From Castanea sativa (Eukaryota; Streptophyta; Magnoliopsida; Fagales; Fagaceae), in NCBI RefSeq assembly GCF_040712315.1, contig NC_134024.1, forward strand, positions 3,991,158 through 4,055,157: DNA of 64,000 nucleotides, given 5' to 3'. Numbering within the stretch: position 1 is the first letter of the stretch; every line of letters starts with the position of its first letter. The position numbers were made by a program, and so were the translations under genes. Under the pieces are notes generated by a model. It searched no databases and had not been told where the DNA came from. It saw nothing but the letters and a program-made list of their open reading frames with translations. This document shows positions 1-13,940 of the stretch, piece by piece.

Positions 1-1029
1 TTTTTTTTTTTTTTAATCAGCACTTAGTTTATAAATAGTATATTTAGACTTATAAACAGTAATTTTTTTATTTTACTGTTTTATTGTTTTTAGTAAAATA
101 AATAGTATTTAAATTCATTCTAGTGGATCTCGTGTACTATTGATAGAACTCACAAACTTTTATATATTAAAATTTTTATTTAAAATGAATACCACGACAT
201 TGTTTATATATTTAAAAATTATTTTATTATGTTATTTTTAATTTTTAGTTATATTCAAATAAAGCCTATGTGTTTTAAGAGCACATAATAATATATTATT
301 TTTTTTTAAAATAATTATTGTAATTGAAAAAGTTTTCACAATTCTTTAAATTTCTGATAAAATTTAAAAAGGACAAATTATCCGTGGCACTACCATATCA
401 TCATCACAAAAGTTATATGGACCCCATAGATCATTGCCCAAGAAGATATATAAAGCTTTGATTGGATAAGTCTGACCATATGATGTCCAATCTGGTTCTG
501 CTTTTAACACGTCCTCGTTCAACAAAGTGTAGGGCCCAGCCCACTAGTATGTCCATTTGACCTGTCTGTTAATTTGGTTTTAATTAAAACTATCAAAAGA
601 AAAATGGTATTTAGCTAATTTTCAATAAATTAATGTCAGGGTCTATGGGATGGAATATAATAAATGATCTTCTCAATAATTCATATGCTAAATTGTGAAC
701 GGAGATTAATGATTTTCACAAGATTCACTATTGCCTACGGGTGTTTGTGTGCCGTGTGATGCAATTTTAGACAATTTTTAGCACCGTACTTTGTGGGTTG
801 AAATTGGTATAATTTTTTTTTTCTGCCCAGTCCAAAATTGATTTTTCCCTTCGTTTTGGGTAAAGTTTTAAACAATTGAGCTAATTTTTCTTTATTTTGG
901 GTTGGTTTTCCTAATCAAAACTAGTTAGGTTTATTAAACTATTACTTTTTATTTTTTTGAAAACTAAGGTTATTAAACTATTTATAATATATTTAATATT
1001 AAAAAAAAATTAATATATAGAGAAGATGA

Positions 1030-1740
1030 GATGCGGTATGGTGCAGTTTGGTACACTATTACTTGCAGTGCAATGTAGTTATGTCATTTTGCAAGTGGTT
1101 TTGTTGGGACTCTGCTTCATGCCCATATCATTTACGTTGGCTATATTAGGCCTCACAGCTTGGATTTACTTCAATCCAAATCACCAAGTGAAACCCATGA
1201 ATTGTTTCTTGGGCTTGATTTGCAAGTGTTAGCTAATGGGCCTTGCATCGATTTCTAGGAAGATTTTCTCTTGCTCAAGCTTGGCCCGTTACTTCATCCA
1301 TATTAAAACCTCAGACCAAAGAAAATTCTATTTTATATAAATTCCACAGATCAGAAAAAATAATCATACTGCATGGCACTCTGCTATGCCGCGGTGTGAT
1401 ACACTATTACTTGCAGTGCAGTGCTGTTATGTCATTTTGCTGGGGGTTTCATTGCGATTATGCTCTGCTTCATGCCCATATCATCTACGTTGGCTATATT
1501 AGGCCTCACAGCTTGGATTTACTTCAATTTAAATGACCAAGTGAAACCCATTAATTGTTTCTTGGGCTTGATTAGCAAATGTTAGCTATTGGGCCTTGCA
1601 TCGATTCCTATAGCAAATGAATTGGCTTCTAGGAAGATTTTCTCCTGCTCAAGCTTGGCCCGTTACTTTATCCACATTAAAACATCAGACCAAAGAAAAT
1701 TCTATTTTATATAAATTCCACAGATCATAAAAAATAATCA
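1030..1740. repeat. Tandem duplication, two diverged units of about 350 bp
   Basis: Unit 1 (about 1030-1370) and unit 2 (about 1385-1740) share long blocks: the 'acactattacttgcagtgca' block, a shared stretch from 'ctctgcttcatgcccatat' through 'aggcctcacagcttgg', and 'attccacagatca' near each end. Unit 2 has an extra stretch around 1605-1625 and scattered substitutions. Short open frames in unit 1 are not kept in unit 2, so the repeat does not look coding. I do not recognise the family. Confidence 0.85.
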
Positions 1741-2320
1741 TTGTGGATTGTGGAATACAGCTTCATTGAGTAAAAGCGGAAAGCCCAATAAGAACTTCAA
1801 TAGATGGCAATAGGGCCCTGGCTTTACATTTAGAAGCCCATCTCTCTAAGTTTGTGGATATCATACAAAATTATAAATCCATAAACAAGGATACAAGCAC
1901 TGACTAAGCGAACATGAACAATTTTTTTTAAAAATAATTTTATTCTTACAAAAATAGGAAGAGTGAGATTTAAACCTTGATTATCTTAATAAAATAAAAC
2001 CAACTATACCATTAAGTTACAAGGTTCTTAATAAAGTAGAGGTGTTATGCACAACAAGTTTTGAAGATGTGTGTGCTTTTAAAATTAAGTAGATAAAAAG
2101 GGTTCAACATGGATTCTCTAAAATATAACAAAGAGGTGACTAGTCTAGAAGATAATAAGAATAAGGTAAGAAATCACTGAGGGATTGAAAAACTTTAAGG
2201 ATGGAGGGGGAAAATCACCTATTCTTTACATTTTTAAGTGCCAAGTAATTGTACTTTGAAATGGTATTTTTTTTTTTTATGAGATTGAAATGGTATGTTA
2301 GAATAAGAATATAATATTGT

Positions 2321-2440
2321 AGGTTCTAGTTAGTTCAACTGGTAAAGTTTCTGATGGTTAAATAAGAGATTTGGGGGTTCAATCCCCGCCTATACCAAAA
2401 ACCTGATTGGTGAAGGTTGAAACTCTCTAGAAAAAAATAT
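2321..2440 (+). mobile_element. tRNA-derived SINE (family 1), internally deleted copy
   Basis: The head is tRNA-like: an A-box-like 'tagttcaactgg' and a B-box-like 'ggttcaatcc' inside 'ggggttcaatccccgcc'. The tail is 'ttgaaactctct' followed by an A-rich end. Fuller copies in this window (for example 51429-51592) carry a middle part ('gatctgataataaa...atcatcagg') that is missing here. Box spacing and a shared 3' end point to a Pol III-transcribed SINE. Confidence 0.8.
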
Positions 2441-5400
2441 ATAATAGTAGTAAATATAACATTTTTATCAAGTTGTGATCGGTGAAAATTTGGACCTACT
2501 AGTATATCTACTACTATTACTTTATTATTTATCGACATAGTTTATCATTCCAGCTAGTCGTGGAAAACGTGTGAAAATAGGTTATGTATATAGATTTACT
2601 CTATTAGAATAAAAAAATAATTAAAAACCCATCTTTACTAATCATGTGATTAAGATTTACAAAAAAAAAAAAAAAATCTATAAACTGAAATTAAAATTTT
2701 AGAATTAAGATAGTGCAGAAAAAAATTCTTAAGAAGAGTCCAAAACACCTATATACTACTATTAGATGGATAGTATCAACATTGACTGATAGTCTGATTG
2801 TACTATTAATCTGTATTATGAAGTTGTGGAATACTAATTAAAGGTAGGTTAGAAGAAGGAATTCTTAGCTTCTGTTCCAGAAAATTTTAAACTTTTCTTC
2901 TATATAATCCTAACTTAAGATAAACTTGGAGACTTTTGTGATATAAACCTTCACTGCCTGTAAACTGAAAAAAAAAAAATGTGGCAAACATTCATCAAAG
3001 CAAATTGAAGAATTGGAAAGTCACATATGTGTTAGTGATGTCCATGTTCATGCACCGACCGTAGTAGCTAAGCAAAATTTATATCCTCACATAAACGATA
3101 AACCATGGCTGCTTGAAAGTAACAAGTGATAGTGCTGATGCCCATTACAAATTCAAAAGTCAAAACAACAAAAAAGGAAGGCAAAATTAATGGGTTTCCT
3201 AATAAATCTTATATATGAGTATGACCCGTGTTAGTTCAAGAAACCACAATCTTTTTAATTATTTAATTTAATTATTTTTGTTTTTAAATAGAATTTTTTC
3301 TAGTAACTTTCAGACATCACATATATTTGTCACGCCTCTACAACTAGATGGGGTACCTTTTTTTTTGTGTGCGCTAAAAAGCCTGATCAAGAGGAAAATG
3401 TGAAAGCAACTATGAAAGTTCTATCAAAACATCCAATCACCCATCTCAATAAGTTTGGACCTTAAAACAGTGACACTTTTCTATGTCACACTTTGGCTCC
3501 ACGCAATAAGGTGCATTATCAGCTAGGATTGACACTCAAAAGGGTGTGTCACATTCTCGATCATATATATATATAAGATAAATAGTAGTATAAAAACAAA
3601 GTGAAAGTGGCAGCCGAATAAGGTGTGGGTAACGTGAATCTTGCCTAGAGTTCTAGAACAAAGTCCCATCGATCCCACCTTGCATAGCTACTTGGTCATA
3701 TCATAATTATCTAATCTATAATAATTACGTGAGAATAAAATAGTTAGATAGAAACAATAACTAAAAAGAGAAATAAAGAAGCAGAAAAGAAAAAAAATTG
3801 TAGACCCCAGGAATTGATGAAAAGAGACACAGGTAGTTGCATGATTTAAACGTCACATTTAGTGAAAAGAAAGTTGCAATTTTTATAAACAAATATATAT
3901 AAATATATATAATATTATATATATCTCTACCAACCTTTACCAACCATCTATCTTTTTCTTACATAGACTCAAATGGCGTGTCCATTCCAGGTACCCAAGT
4001 AGGTAGAGTTTATCCAACTTTTGCTGCCCCCACAGTTTAGATTTTGGTAGGCTTCTCATGGGAATGAAATGGGAATTGCTTATACAATATGTATTTGTTA
4101 ACCTTTGTCAAGGTATGGACAAAAGAAATGGAAGAAAGCTTTATTATTGGGTTTCTTTTTTTCTTTTTTAACATGTTATGGTAAAAAGTAAAAAGTAAAA
4201 ACCATTGAATCCACATGGTAGAAGAAAATCTCTCTGGAATTTTATTTTTACGAATAACTTGATGTCCAATGAACTATGACCAATACCTCATATAAGAAAA
4301 CATTAAAGAAATCTTAGGATTGTCAAGAAAACTAGAAAAAAAACCTTAATTTGAGTTAAGCGAAAAAAGATTTTTAAAAAGATAATAATATTCTGAACTT
4401 TAGGAAAAGTTTAAAGACTCACGGTATCCAAAAAGTTTAAATCACGAGTTATGACAAAAGGAAAGTTAATATAAATAACAAATTCATTAAAACCGAGGTT
4501 GAAATGAAGGAGCTTGGTTGAAAAGCAATGTCATTCACAACTATACGAAGCAGGGCGGCTCTACTCTATATTCAGGAGTTGAAATGAAACCCTGACTTCA
4601 AAAAAAAATATATATAATATTTTTTTTATTAGTTTAATATTTTAATTTATTTTTAAAAATATTTTTGCACTCCATGATATAAATTTTGCACACCATTATT
4701 ACAACTATTTCCAATTTTAAGAGTAAAGTGTAAGAGTTTGTGAATTGTAAGTATCACTATTTTTTTATAAATTTATATTATGTGCGTAAGTGTGTCTAAT
4801 ATTAATTGTGTGCATTACTTTTTGTTATAATGCTATTTGTGTGAATTATGATATGTGTGGACATTTGTGTATACAATATAAATACAATATAATTTATATA
4901 ATTTAATAATTAGGAAATAGAGATGGTTTGTTACATGTGTGTGTATTGTTATCATTTTATAATAACTTTTTGTTATAAAGTTGGTAAAATTTAAGAAAAA
5001 AAATTGTAAAATTAGTGATTGTCCAAGCATTTGATTGGTTAAGTAGACACATAGTGTATAAGTTTATGTATGAATGAGTGTAGTTTTGTGTGTCAATAAT
5101 TAATACAAAGCTAATGAGTTTTGTTTAGTCATTTAGTTTTAAATTTTTTTATAAAAACAATAACAAATAGATAATAACAACGGCATAAAAATAAAAATAT
5201 TAGAAAACTTAACAAAATAAAATGGTCATAGACTTATATCTACCCATATTGGCAATAGAAACTCATAATGAACTATCATATAATAATTTAAAATTTTAAA
5301 ATTTGTACAATAAAATTGTAAAACTTCATGTATTATTATTATTTTTTTTGTCGATAACTCAATATATTCAAAATTTTTTTTATTAAAATTTTTTAATGAC

Positions 5401-8400
5401 TCCACTAAACAAAATTTCTCGAGCCGCCAACGATACGAAAGTTAGTTTTGACACCCGTGTCAGTTACTTCTTGGTCTTCAAATTTCAGGTAATTATGACG
5501 TTGGTATTGAGCATTTCTACTAAGGTCTTTCTACCTTTTGAATTTCTTGTGTTGCAACTAAAAATGTCCACTAGTCAAGAAAAGTGAGTTATCTATTCTA
5601 TATTAAGAACCTGTTTCATGAAACTTTCTATGGTCTCAGCCTCTCACTAATTGTCTTATTTACTGTTAATTAAATGGATCTCACATGGAATGCTGATCTC
5701 ATAGAGCAAGATTATAAAATTAGTATGATTAAAACTAATTGACTTCTACCTGATCCCACATGGTCACTTCTACCTGAACAACTCCTTTTCGAATTGTGAA
5801 CCTGACAAGTGATGTAATGAAAATTTTCTCCTACCATGTTCTGTTATGTTCATTGGTACACGTTTGATGGATGAAAATCAAAGCAAAAAAAAATGGTGCT
5901 TTATAGGGCTTCAAGCCAAGAAAGTAGCTCATCTTTTTGTCAATCGGATTTGAACCAATTTGAGTGTTGAAGAAAAAATCCATGAAAAAGACATAAGCCA
6001 AGTCAATATTTTATATTAATTTATTAAACCCTGATTAAATCGATGAGCTTAACATTGTTATATGATTAGCCTGTCTCTTGTTGACCTAAAATTTTGTTAA
6101 TTGTCAAAATCCATTTGATAACCAACCCAATTAACTTTGCTTGCTTTTCATTTCAATATTCTGTCTTGTACCTTCTTCTTTTGTTTTTTTTTTTTTTCCC
6201 TTCCCTTCTTAATTTGTTTCTTTGATTTATTTATTCTTTGTCTCTGAAATTGGTTAATAGAAGTCAACTCACAATCTTCTACACTCTTTTGAAGCATTTT
6301 ATTTTCACGTTTTGAGTTTACATTTTAAAAAGAAGAGAGTTACTTGAAGTTGGTCTCCAATGTGAAACCTTAGTAAGTCAATTAGCCGGAAAATTGTCTT
6401 CTAATTCTTGAGGTATTGATAATTGTAGCCGGTGCATGTACGCTTTTAGAGCATTCATTAATCATCAATTTTAAGAAATATTTTATGATAAATTGAAAAA
6501 GCTGTAAAAAAAAATTTTAATCTTTTTTTTTTTCATAAAAGATTTTAAAAATGATTTATTAATGGATAACCTAAGAGCATAGATTAATGAAACACTAAAA
6601 CCCTTAATAATTTGATATTGCAGAAGATAAACAGTTTTCTTAAAAGATTATTTTTCCTTCATTATAAAAGCCACCCTAACCACCCTAATGAGCAGTTTTT
6701 AACAGGTTTGACACGCTTATATCATGTCAAAATGACAAGGCAGAACCTCTTTAGAGAATATTATGCAAGACTTTGCAAGCAATTACATTTTGACAATAGA
6801 TAGTGAACGTGTATTAATTAATTTTTATATTAATTTTGGGCATTTTGTCAATGGGTTTTCGTAGAATTAAGTACAATTAAGCAATTAAAATAACTTTATA
6901 TCTCAATCTAGTTTTGCAAATTTGCTTTGCCATGTCAGATTTTGCATTGAAGTTCAAAGGAGAATTGATACGTTTCCGTAGAAACACAATTTAACAATTA
7001 AAATAACCATATACCGAAATCTGATTTTGAAAATCTACTTTACGTACCCATTTAAATTATGCATGGTGGTTGATGAAAATTCATGATTACAAAGCTTATA
7101 GTTGAAAGAATTAAGAATCAATGAAAATTTTTAATAAGGTATCGGTTGGGAAAAAAATTTGAGCAAAAAAAAAAAGACAAAGTTTAGCTATAAAATTAGT
7201 TGTAACCTTAACCTACAACCTTACTTAATAAAATCAAAATTACTACATATGTTGAAAATCTAATCATTGAATTGCATGTTCTTTACTCTCTTAATACACA
7301 CGTCAAATTTTATGTCAATCAGATATTATTTACTATATGATCTATAAGCTTATATTTCATGCATAATTTTAAACTATAAAAACTTAGAATTTAAACAATT
7401 TATTGATGACATAAATATTGATTTTTAATTTTCTAGAAATTTTACAAGCATGGAGTTTATAAGAAGAAAATGTAATCTAATAATTGATTTGTCAAAATGC
7501 ACTTTCAATAAAAAGATGTTGAGTAAAGTTGTAGTCTTAAGTTACAACTATTTTTGTAGCTAAACTTTGTCCAAAAAGAAAAAGTAACAAAAAGTTAACA
7601 TGCACATCTCAAATGAAAATACTTACTGATTAAATGTGTACCCTTGGTAAAATCGAGTTGAAGGGGTTCAATTGTATCAATTGGTCATATAAGAAAAACT
7701 AGAAAAGTCGTATGAAGAAATGCCTGAAATAATGGCTACAATTTGGACACTGATCATGGTCGAATTGCACACAGAAGAGGGCAAACAAGTGAACAACTCA
7801 ATAACGTAAGTACAGAAATGTGTCTACTACTCAAAAGGCAAATGTATTATTGTTATTTTGATTAAGTTCCCATTGATTAAGAGAGAGAGAGAGAGAAGGA
7901 ATTTCCTAACAAAGTGAGGGTGTGGAGGAAATAAAAGACAAGAAGGGGACAATCTTTATGTCTTTTTCTAGTCACTATTGCAATGTGATTTCTAAATTTC
8001 AAGTTTTCAACCATTATAGAGAAAAAAAAAAAAAATCTTGGCGTGCTTCATAATTGTGAGGAAAAAGACCCTCCAATGTCAAGTCAGAAATCCAAATCGT
8101 TTATTATGTAGATCCAATAGTACAAATAATTCTTAACCATATCATTTTTACAATGCATAGCAACTTTTGTTTAGTCCCAACAAACACTAGGAGCCAGAGT
8201 CTGTTTTTTAATTAAAAATATACATCTTGATTCTCAAAAATAAATAATTAAAAATTAAAAATTAAAAAACAACAGAAAATAGTCAATTGGCCATGCAATA
8301 TAGATGTTAGGTAGAGAGTTTTGAGGGGTGTGTCTTGCTTCTTTACTAAACTAGGCCTAGACCGTTCATCTAGACCGTGTATTATAAAAGAATATGCATG

Positions 8401-8768
8401 CACATGCACTCTATTTTTATGCTTTACCGATGATTAACGTATGTTTCTACTTTATGAAACACATAATTATTATTATCAATTTTTTGTTAATGTGGGTGTT
8501 AATGACTTTCAGAACACTTAACTAATCATTAGGTATATATATAGTCTCATTGTCTCACACACATGGATAATTACAGGAAAAAAAAAAAAAAAAAAAACTC
8601 TCTTGAATGACGCATAAAGTATTGATCAAGGACGAGGGAAATCATGTTTCAAAGCCCACATGCCGTGAGAGGAAGGCTACATGTAACCGAAACATGGTAT
8701 AATTTTCCGTTGGTCAAGAGATTTGAAATTAAAATTTCATAAATCAAAAGGCATGAAACCATTGTACT

Positions 8769-8824
8769 AAGAATACCAACCCCCAGATTATCAAAAAAAA
8801 AAAAAAAAAAGAATACCAACCCCC
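8769..8824 (+). mobile_element. Ultra-truncated retroposon: poly(A) tail with 14-16 bp target duplication
   Basis: The 14-mer gaataccaaccccc occurs at 8771-8784 and again at 8811-8824 (16 bp if the preceding AA is counted). Between the copies lie only 'agattatc' and a run of A. This is the footprint of target-primed reverse transcription that stopped almost at once. Confidence 0.8.
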
Positions 8825-9618
8825 GAAGGTTGAAACATGGAATTACAAATATGTTTATTTATCTATCTTAATATTAAAAAAATTGAAGAATAGAATCAAA
8901 TTAAAAGGGACAAGCAAGCTAATCCCTTGAAAGTCACCCTAAGGTGTTAGGTTAAGAGACTTGAAATCAAGATCTCATTAATCAATATTGAGGCATGGAA
9001 ACCATTATACCCAATACTTGGAAGCTTGAAACAAATATTATATTTATCTAATCTAAATATTAAAAATTAAAGCATAGGATCAAATTAAAAGAGCAAGCAA
9101 GCAAGCTTAGCTGGAGAGGATGAAATATTGTTTAATTTGACATATCTTGAAAATGGGGTAATGTTGTAAAATAAAAGAATAGAAAAAGAAGGGAATGGTG
9201 TCATGTTTGGCTGGCTTTTAAACTAAAAATCCCATTCCCATTAATTCAGGAATCCCATACCTCCCTGTGCACATGACCCCCTCTTTTCCTTTTGACTCTC
9301 TTCCCCACCACCACCTTCACCCAACTTTAACTAACCAACTGTTTCCTTTCTAATATTTTAATTACAGATTCGGTTACCTACCTCCCAAACATGTCACATG
9401 TTCTCCCTCATCTCTTTTCTTTTTTTTCTCTCTCTCCCAATCACAAAGATGCTAAATGCATTAGATTCCATTTTCACAATCAATAAATTACTTGGACAAT
9501 AGTACAGTCGGTATTAGTATAGTACCACTTAAAAATTAGCACGAATTAATTCATGACTAATTGATTGGCTTCATTAAGGCACAAAAATTGAAAATTCTGA
9601 CTCATACATACACATCAC

Positions 9619-9809
9619 GTAATCATGTATTTTTTTTATTATTATTATAGAGTTTAAACCTATGACGTCCGCTTCTAATGATTATGATCATCAGACCAAG
9701 ATATCAATTGGTTTTTGGTGTAGGCGAAGATTGAATCACATATCTTTTATTCAACTATAAAAAACCTTATCAGTTAAGTTAACTAGAACCCACTATGTAA
9801 TCATGTATT
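9619..9809 (-). mobile_element. tRNA-derived SINE (family 1), minus strand, with target duplication
   Basis: The insert (about 9632-9796) reads on the minus strand as the tRNA-like head ('gttaacttaactgataagg'), a middle with 'ttggtctgatgatc' and an end near 'aggtttaaactct' plus an A-rich tail (the T-rich run at 9631-9638). Direct repeats gtaatcatgtatt at 9619-9631 and 9797-9809 are a perfect 13-bp target-site duplication. Confidence 0.85.
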
Positions 9810-10228
9810 GATTTTACATAAGTAAGTGTTTGTCACTTGGCATATTTTTCTTGGTTTACAATTTTTATTTTGTGAATTGTTGTATCTTTTTTCTCTATTG
9901 AGAAGGTAGGCCATAGATTTATTTGTAAAATATTTAAAGTTAAGAAATCCAATTTGTTTTTGTGAACTATCACAATCTCTTTTATTTTATATATTATTTA
10001 TAGAACAAATTATTTCAATGAGTTTTAATATACGATTTAAACTTTCACTTTCAAGCTTTACCAAATCATGTATTAGTAGTACTAATATCTATCATATCAA
10101 ATAATTCTTATTATTTTACATATTTCCTAGAGATTATTCCAAATCAAATTCAAAGGACTTTTCTTTTTATATTGGAGATATGAAAAAGGGCTTCCTTATA
10201 TATATATCATGCAATATTATCTATAAGA

Positions 10229-10264
<36 letters not shown>

Positions 10265-11614
10265 GTGTCATAAACTTCTTTATAGGGAGGTCAAAAGAGC
10301 TGAGTTGGAGTTCCTCTTTGTAAATAAATGTATGCCCAAATCAGCACGCACTCAATCCTGTACAACTCTACAAGCTTCAATTTTACACCTTCAAACCTGT
10401 ACTTAAATGCTTTAATAAGTCGGAATTCTAGGTACAGAGGTATCAGCCATTCCCACTGGACCCTACTATAAGATTCCAAACACGTGGGTTTTTCTTTATC
10501 TTATCAAACTAATAATAATCAATCACCGTCTAATAATTTTAGTAGTTTCTACGCAATCCAATGAAGAAAACCATAAACTAATTCTTTTAGTTAAGGTTCT
10601 GGCAGTTGAACCAACCATAATTTGACAAACTGAGATTATATCCTAAACTTCTTTTTAGGTTTTCAAAATAAAAATCCGCCATTACATTATGAGTATTCCA
10701 CTTTATATTTCATCATTGGTAATATATTATATAAAAAATATGATAAGATGCGACTGATAGAGCGGTACATAGAATAGATGATTTTTATTTTGACCGGACA
10801 TATCAATTGGTAAAGGCTGCGGTTCTTAAGGAAAGCTGACTAATAGTTTTATGTGTTTGTTACATGTTAGATACACCATCAAGAATATTCAAATCCTTTC
10901 AACTCAATCCCACTTTCACCTCTATAGAAAGCTTTAGGAACAGAGGAATTGAACTTTAACCTAATCTCTCTATTCTAGATGCAATTTTACTATTTGAGCA
11001 GTGCTGAGTTTGCAACATTCTTTCTTTTTTTAAAACATCATGCATAAATTGGTGTCCATATCTTTCAGCACAAGCATGATTATGCGTTAACCTTAACCAA
11101 TCACATGTTACTTTAAAAAATATATTACATACCAACTTAAACTCGTGATGGATAAACATTGTAAGCATTAATTGGTGGAAGGGAATAATAAGGTGCAACT
11201 TGGAGCAAAGTTGGGTTAGTCAGACAAATCTTGTTTATAATAAAGGTACACATTAATACAATTGTACCAAGTTTACCTAAATCCACTCAGAGAATTGGGT
11301 AATATTTTAGTTAGGTTGACATCAAAATCGAGTCTGGCGAGATAGGATTGGATTGCTTGAGTTGAGAGGCATAAATGCTTAAGTATCATTCATGCAATTC
11401 CATCTTTCGGTGGAATTTAGGAGAAAAAAGTTTCTAGCTGGGAATTACCACTACCTCAATTGTCCACCCACTAGTGCAATTGGTTTATTATGAGGAAAAC
11501 AGACACCTAAATTGATGTTTTCCAGTGCATAATTAGTCACTGGCCACAAGGTCTAGTCCCTAGGGTTACTGCCAAAACTCATCATCCATCAAGGTCATTC
11601 CCCACCGTCCCATT

Positions 11615-11620
<6 letters not shown>

Positions 11621-11668
<48 letters not shown>
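11621..11668. repeat. (AT)n microsatellite
   Basis: About 24 uninterrupted AT dinucleotides. A shorter tract of the same motif is at 10223-10262. Both are likely to be length-polymorphic. Confidence 0.97.
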
Positions 11669-11673
<5 letters not shown>

Positions 11674-13015
11674 CTTTTACTAACATTAGAACGATTTAGT
11701 GATTTACTCAATTTTACGGCTCTCAACAAAAGGAGATATTATATAGTCTGAATTTTACAATCACTAGAAAAAGAAATGAGAAAATTAATACACATTTTTC
11801 ACTCTAAACTTTCATCGCATTTATAATGTTTTTGAAGATTATCAATTTGCTCGATTAATACTCTAATTTGAGACAAAAATCGGATGTAATTACAAAATAA
11901 AATCTCGTAGTGGTATGAAAAGCCACAATTTTCGTGTAATTGAATTCTCAATTTAGACAGTTAGAGGAATAGGATAAGCTTCTCTCAAATTAGGGTGTCA
12001 ATCGAGTAAATTGATAGATTGGGAACATTAAAAGCATGGCAAACTTTTAGGATGAAAAAGTAAATGTTTTCCAAAAATAAATACATACTTTAAGTTTAAA
12101 ATAATAATTATTTGTCAAAATTGGAAAAGCTATAGTCACACCTATTTTGCATTACAAAAAGATCGGTTACAATAATGAGAGTTCTCAAAATCATTTATGG
12201 AATTCACATTACACCGCTGCACGATACGCAATCACATATTAAATGTGAGACTTCACATATACCTCCATAATAAAAATTATATTTATAGTTTAATAAGACT
12301 TTAAGTCCCTGCAGCACAAAATCCATACACTCGGAATATTACAGTAACATTTTGCTCATTATATGGTTATCAAACTGACTAAAATGTATTATTAATAATA
12401 ATAAAAAATTGACTAGAAGGTATTTACTCAATAGAAGGTAGTTTTAAAAAAATAAAAAATAAATAGAAGGTAGATTTGTAGAGAATTTAAATATAATAAA
12501 AATAAAACACTGAATCATTAGCCTACGTGTCAGAAGACTCAGAACATACAAGTTTACTTCTGTGCACATGGCTTTACCTACCCTGTGCACATGGACAAGG
12601 TATGAAAATCGTGTACTTAAGTACGTAGGACCATAGTCTATTTTTAGATCATATAATATATATACAGACTTTGTAATCTGACTTACTGTAACATGCTTGC
12701 TTTTCAAACTATAATTTACAATCTCTATTTTAAGGAAACTATACAAGATGACGAATCAAATAACATTTTTTTTTCGCCCAAGGGAAGCTGTGAAGTATAT
12801 ATAAAATTTTTATGCTTAGCCCTTGTATTCACTTTGAAGAAATTAATATTAACAGAAAATGTATTTACGTATTTTTGTTTTTTGTTTTTGTCCATTACAA
12901 AAAATATTTGTTTTTGTTTTTTTCACAACGTCACCCATATCGCTAACTTTAAATTAAAATTAATGAGTGTAATACTAAATGTGTTATAAATTTTACTACA
13001 AAAACCTTATAAACT

Positions 13016-13197
13016 AGTATTTCAATTTTTAAACACAAGTATAAATCTACAAGTATAACTGCTTGTGGGGTGTGGGGGGCAAGGGTCGGGGTTCAAGTCT
13101 CTGGAAATGAGCTTTACACACATATACAATTAGATTAGACTAGAGTATAAATTCTATCTTATATTAAAAACAAAAGTATTTCAATTTTTAAACACAA
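13016..13197 (+). mobile_element. tRNA-derived SINE (family 2) with 23-bp target duplication
   Basis: A 23-bp direct repeat beginning agtatttcaattttt lies at 13016-13038 and 13175-13197. The roughly 136-bp insert contains 'gggtgtggggggcaaggg' and the B-box-like 'ggttcaagtctc', followed by 'tttacacacatatacaatta'. A second copy lies on the minus strand at about 34735-34850. Size, B box and long target duplication indicate a SINE; its sequence is unrelated to family 1. Confidence 0.82.
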
Positions 13198-13940
13198 AAA
13201 AAACTATAGAATTTATTTATTATATTTATTAATGTTGTATATTTACATTAATCACATTTATTATCATATCTTTTTATTTATTTATTCAATAAAAATTCAC
13301 TATAATATCAATCATTTGGCAATAAAATTAATGGTGACTTTTGTATATCAACAAATAGTTTTTATCTAAACTTTTTGTTTTTAATAATTCGATGGTTTTT
13401 TTTTTCTTAGATAAATCAATAGTTACAATCAGATGAAAAATTTGAAACTTGAATGCCTTCATTAGAACTACCGTAAAGTACTAACCGTTGAGTTATAAGA
13501 TCATTGAAAATAATTAAATAGTTACAAGTTACAGCAATGGGGAGAAAATGGATAAAAACCAGCTTTGTTCTGCTTATAAAAGATATGAGGTTATGCGATT
13601 GAGTTATAAAGTTCTTAAAAACGCTATCAAAACTAACCTATGAATGTATTGATATTCCTCAACATGGCATGATTAACATATATATCTCTAAAAATAGGAT
13701 ATGATTACACTGCCAAGTAAAACCATCAAACAAGCATTTAAAAAAAAAAATCTAAAACTACTATTACTTTTACCACAAAAAAACTTATCAACTGACATTA
13801 ATGTAATTAGCTTCAATTCAGCAACATAATAAATAAATATATAAATTGCTTTTCTATGATAGGTGACAAGTCCGTTGGTAATATTGATGTAGTAAAATTT
13901 GTACATCACTATAAAGGACAATAGCTTATAAAAAAAAAAA

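Larger units (their letters stand above)
1..13940. other. AT-rich intergenic region without a supportable gene
   Basis: No reading frame here shows a recognisable domain or conserved codon pattern; open frames are under about 105 codons and are not preserved where the sequence is duplicated. The stretch holds a tandem duplication (1030-1740), SINE copies (2321-2440, 9632-9796, 13039-13174), an ultra-short retroposed poly(A) tail (8771-8824), and simple repeats such as (TA)n at 10223-10262 and a long (AT)n at 11621-11668. It lies 3' of the MYB gene. Confidence 0.7.

Noticed and set aside
1026..1232. Short hydrophobic frame with two possible membrane segments
   Set aside because: It lies in a tandemly duplicated block, and the frame is broken in the second copy, so selection on it is unlikely.
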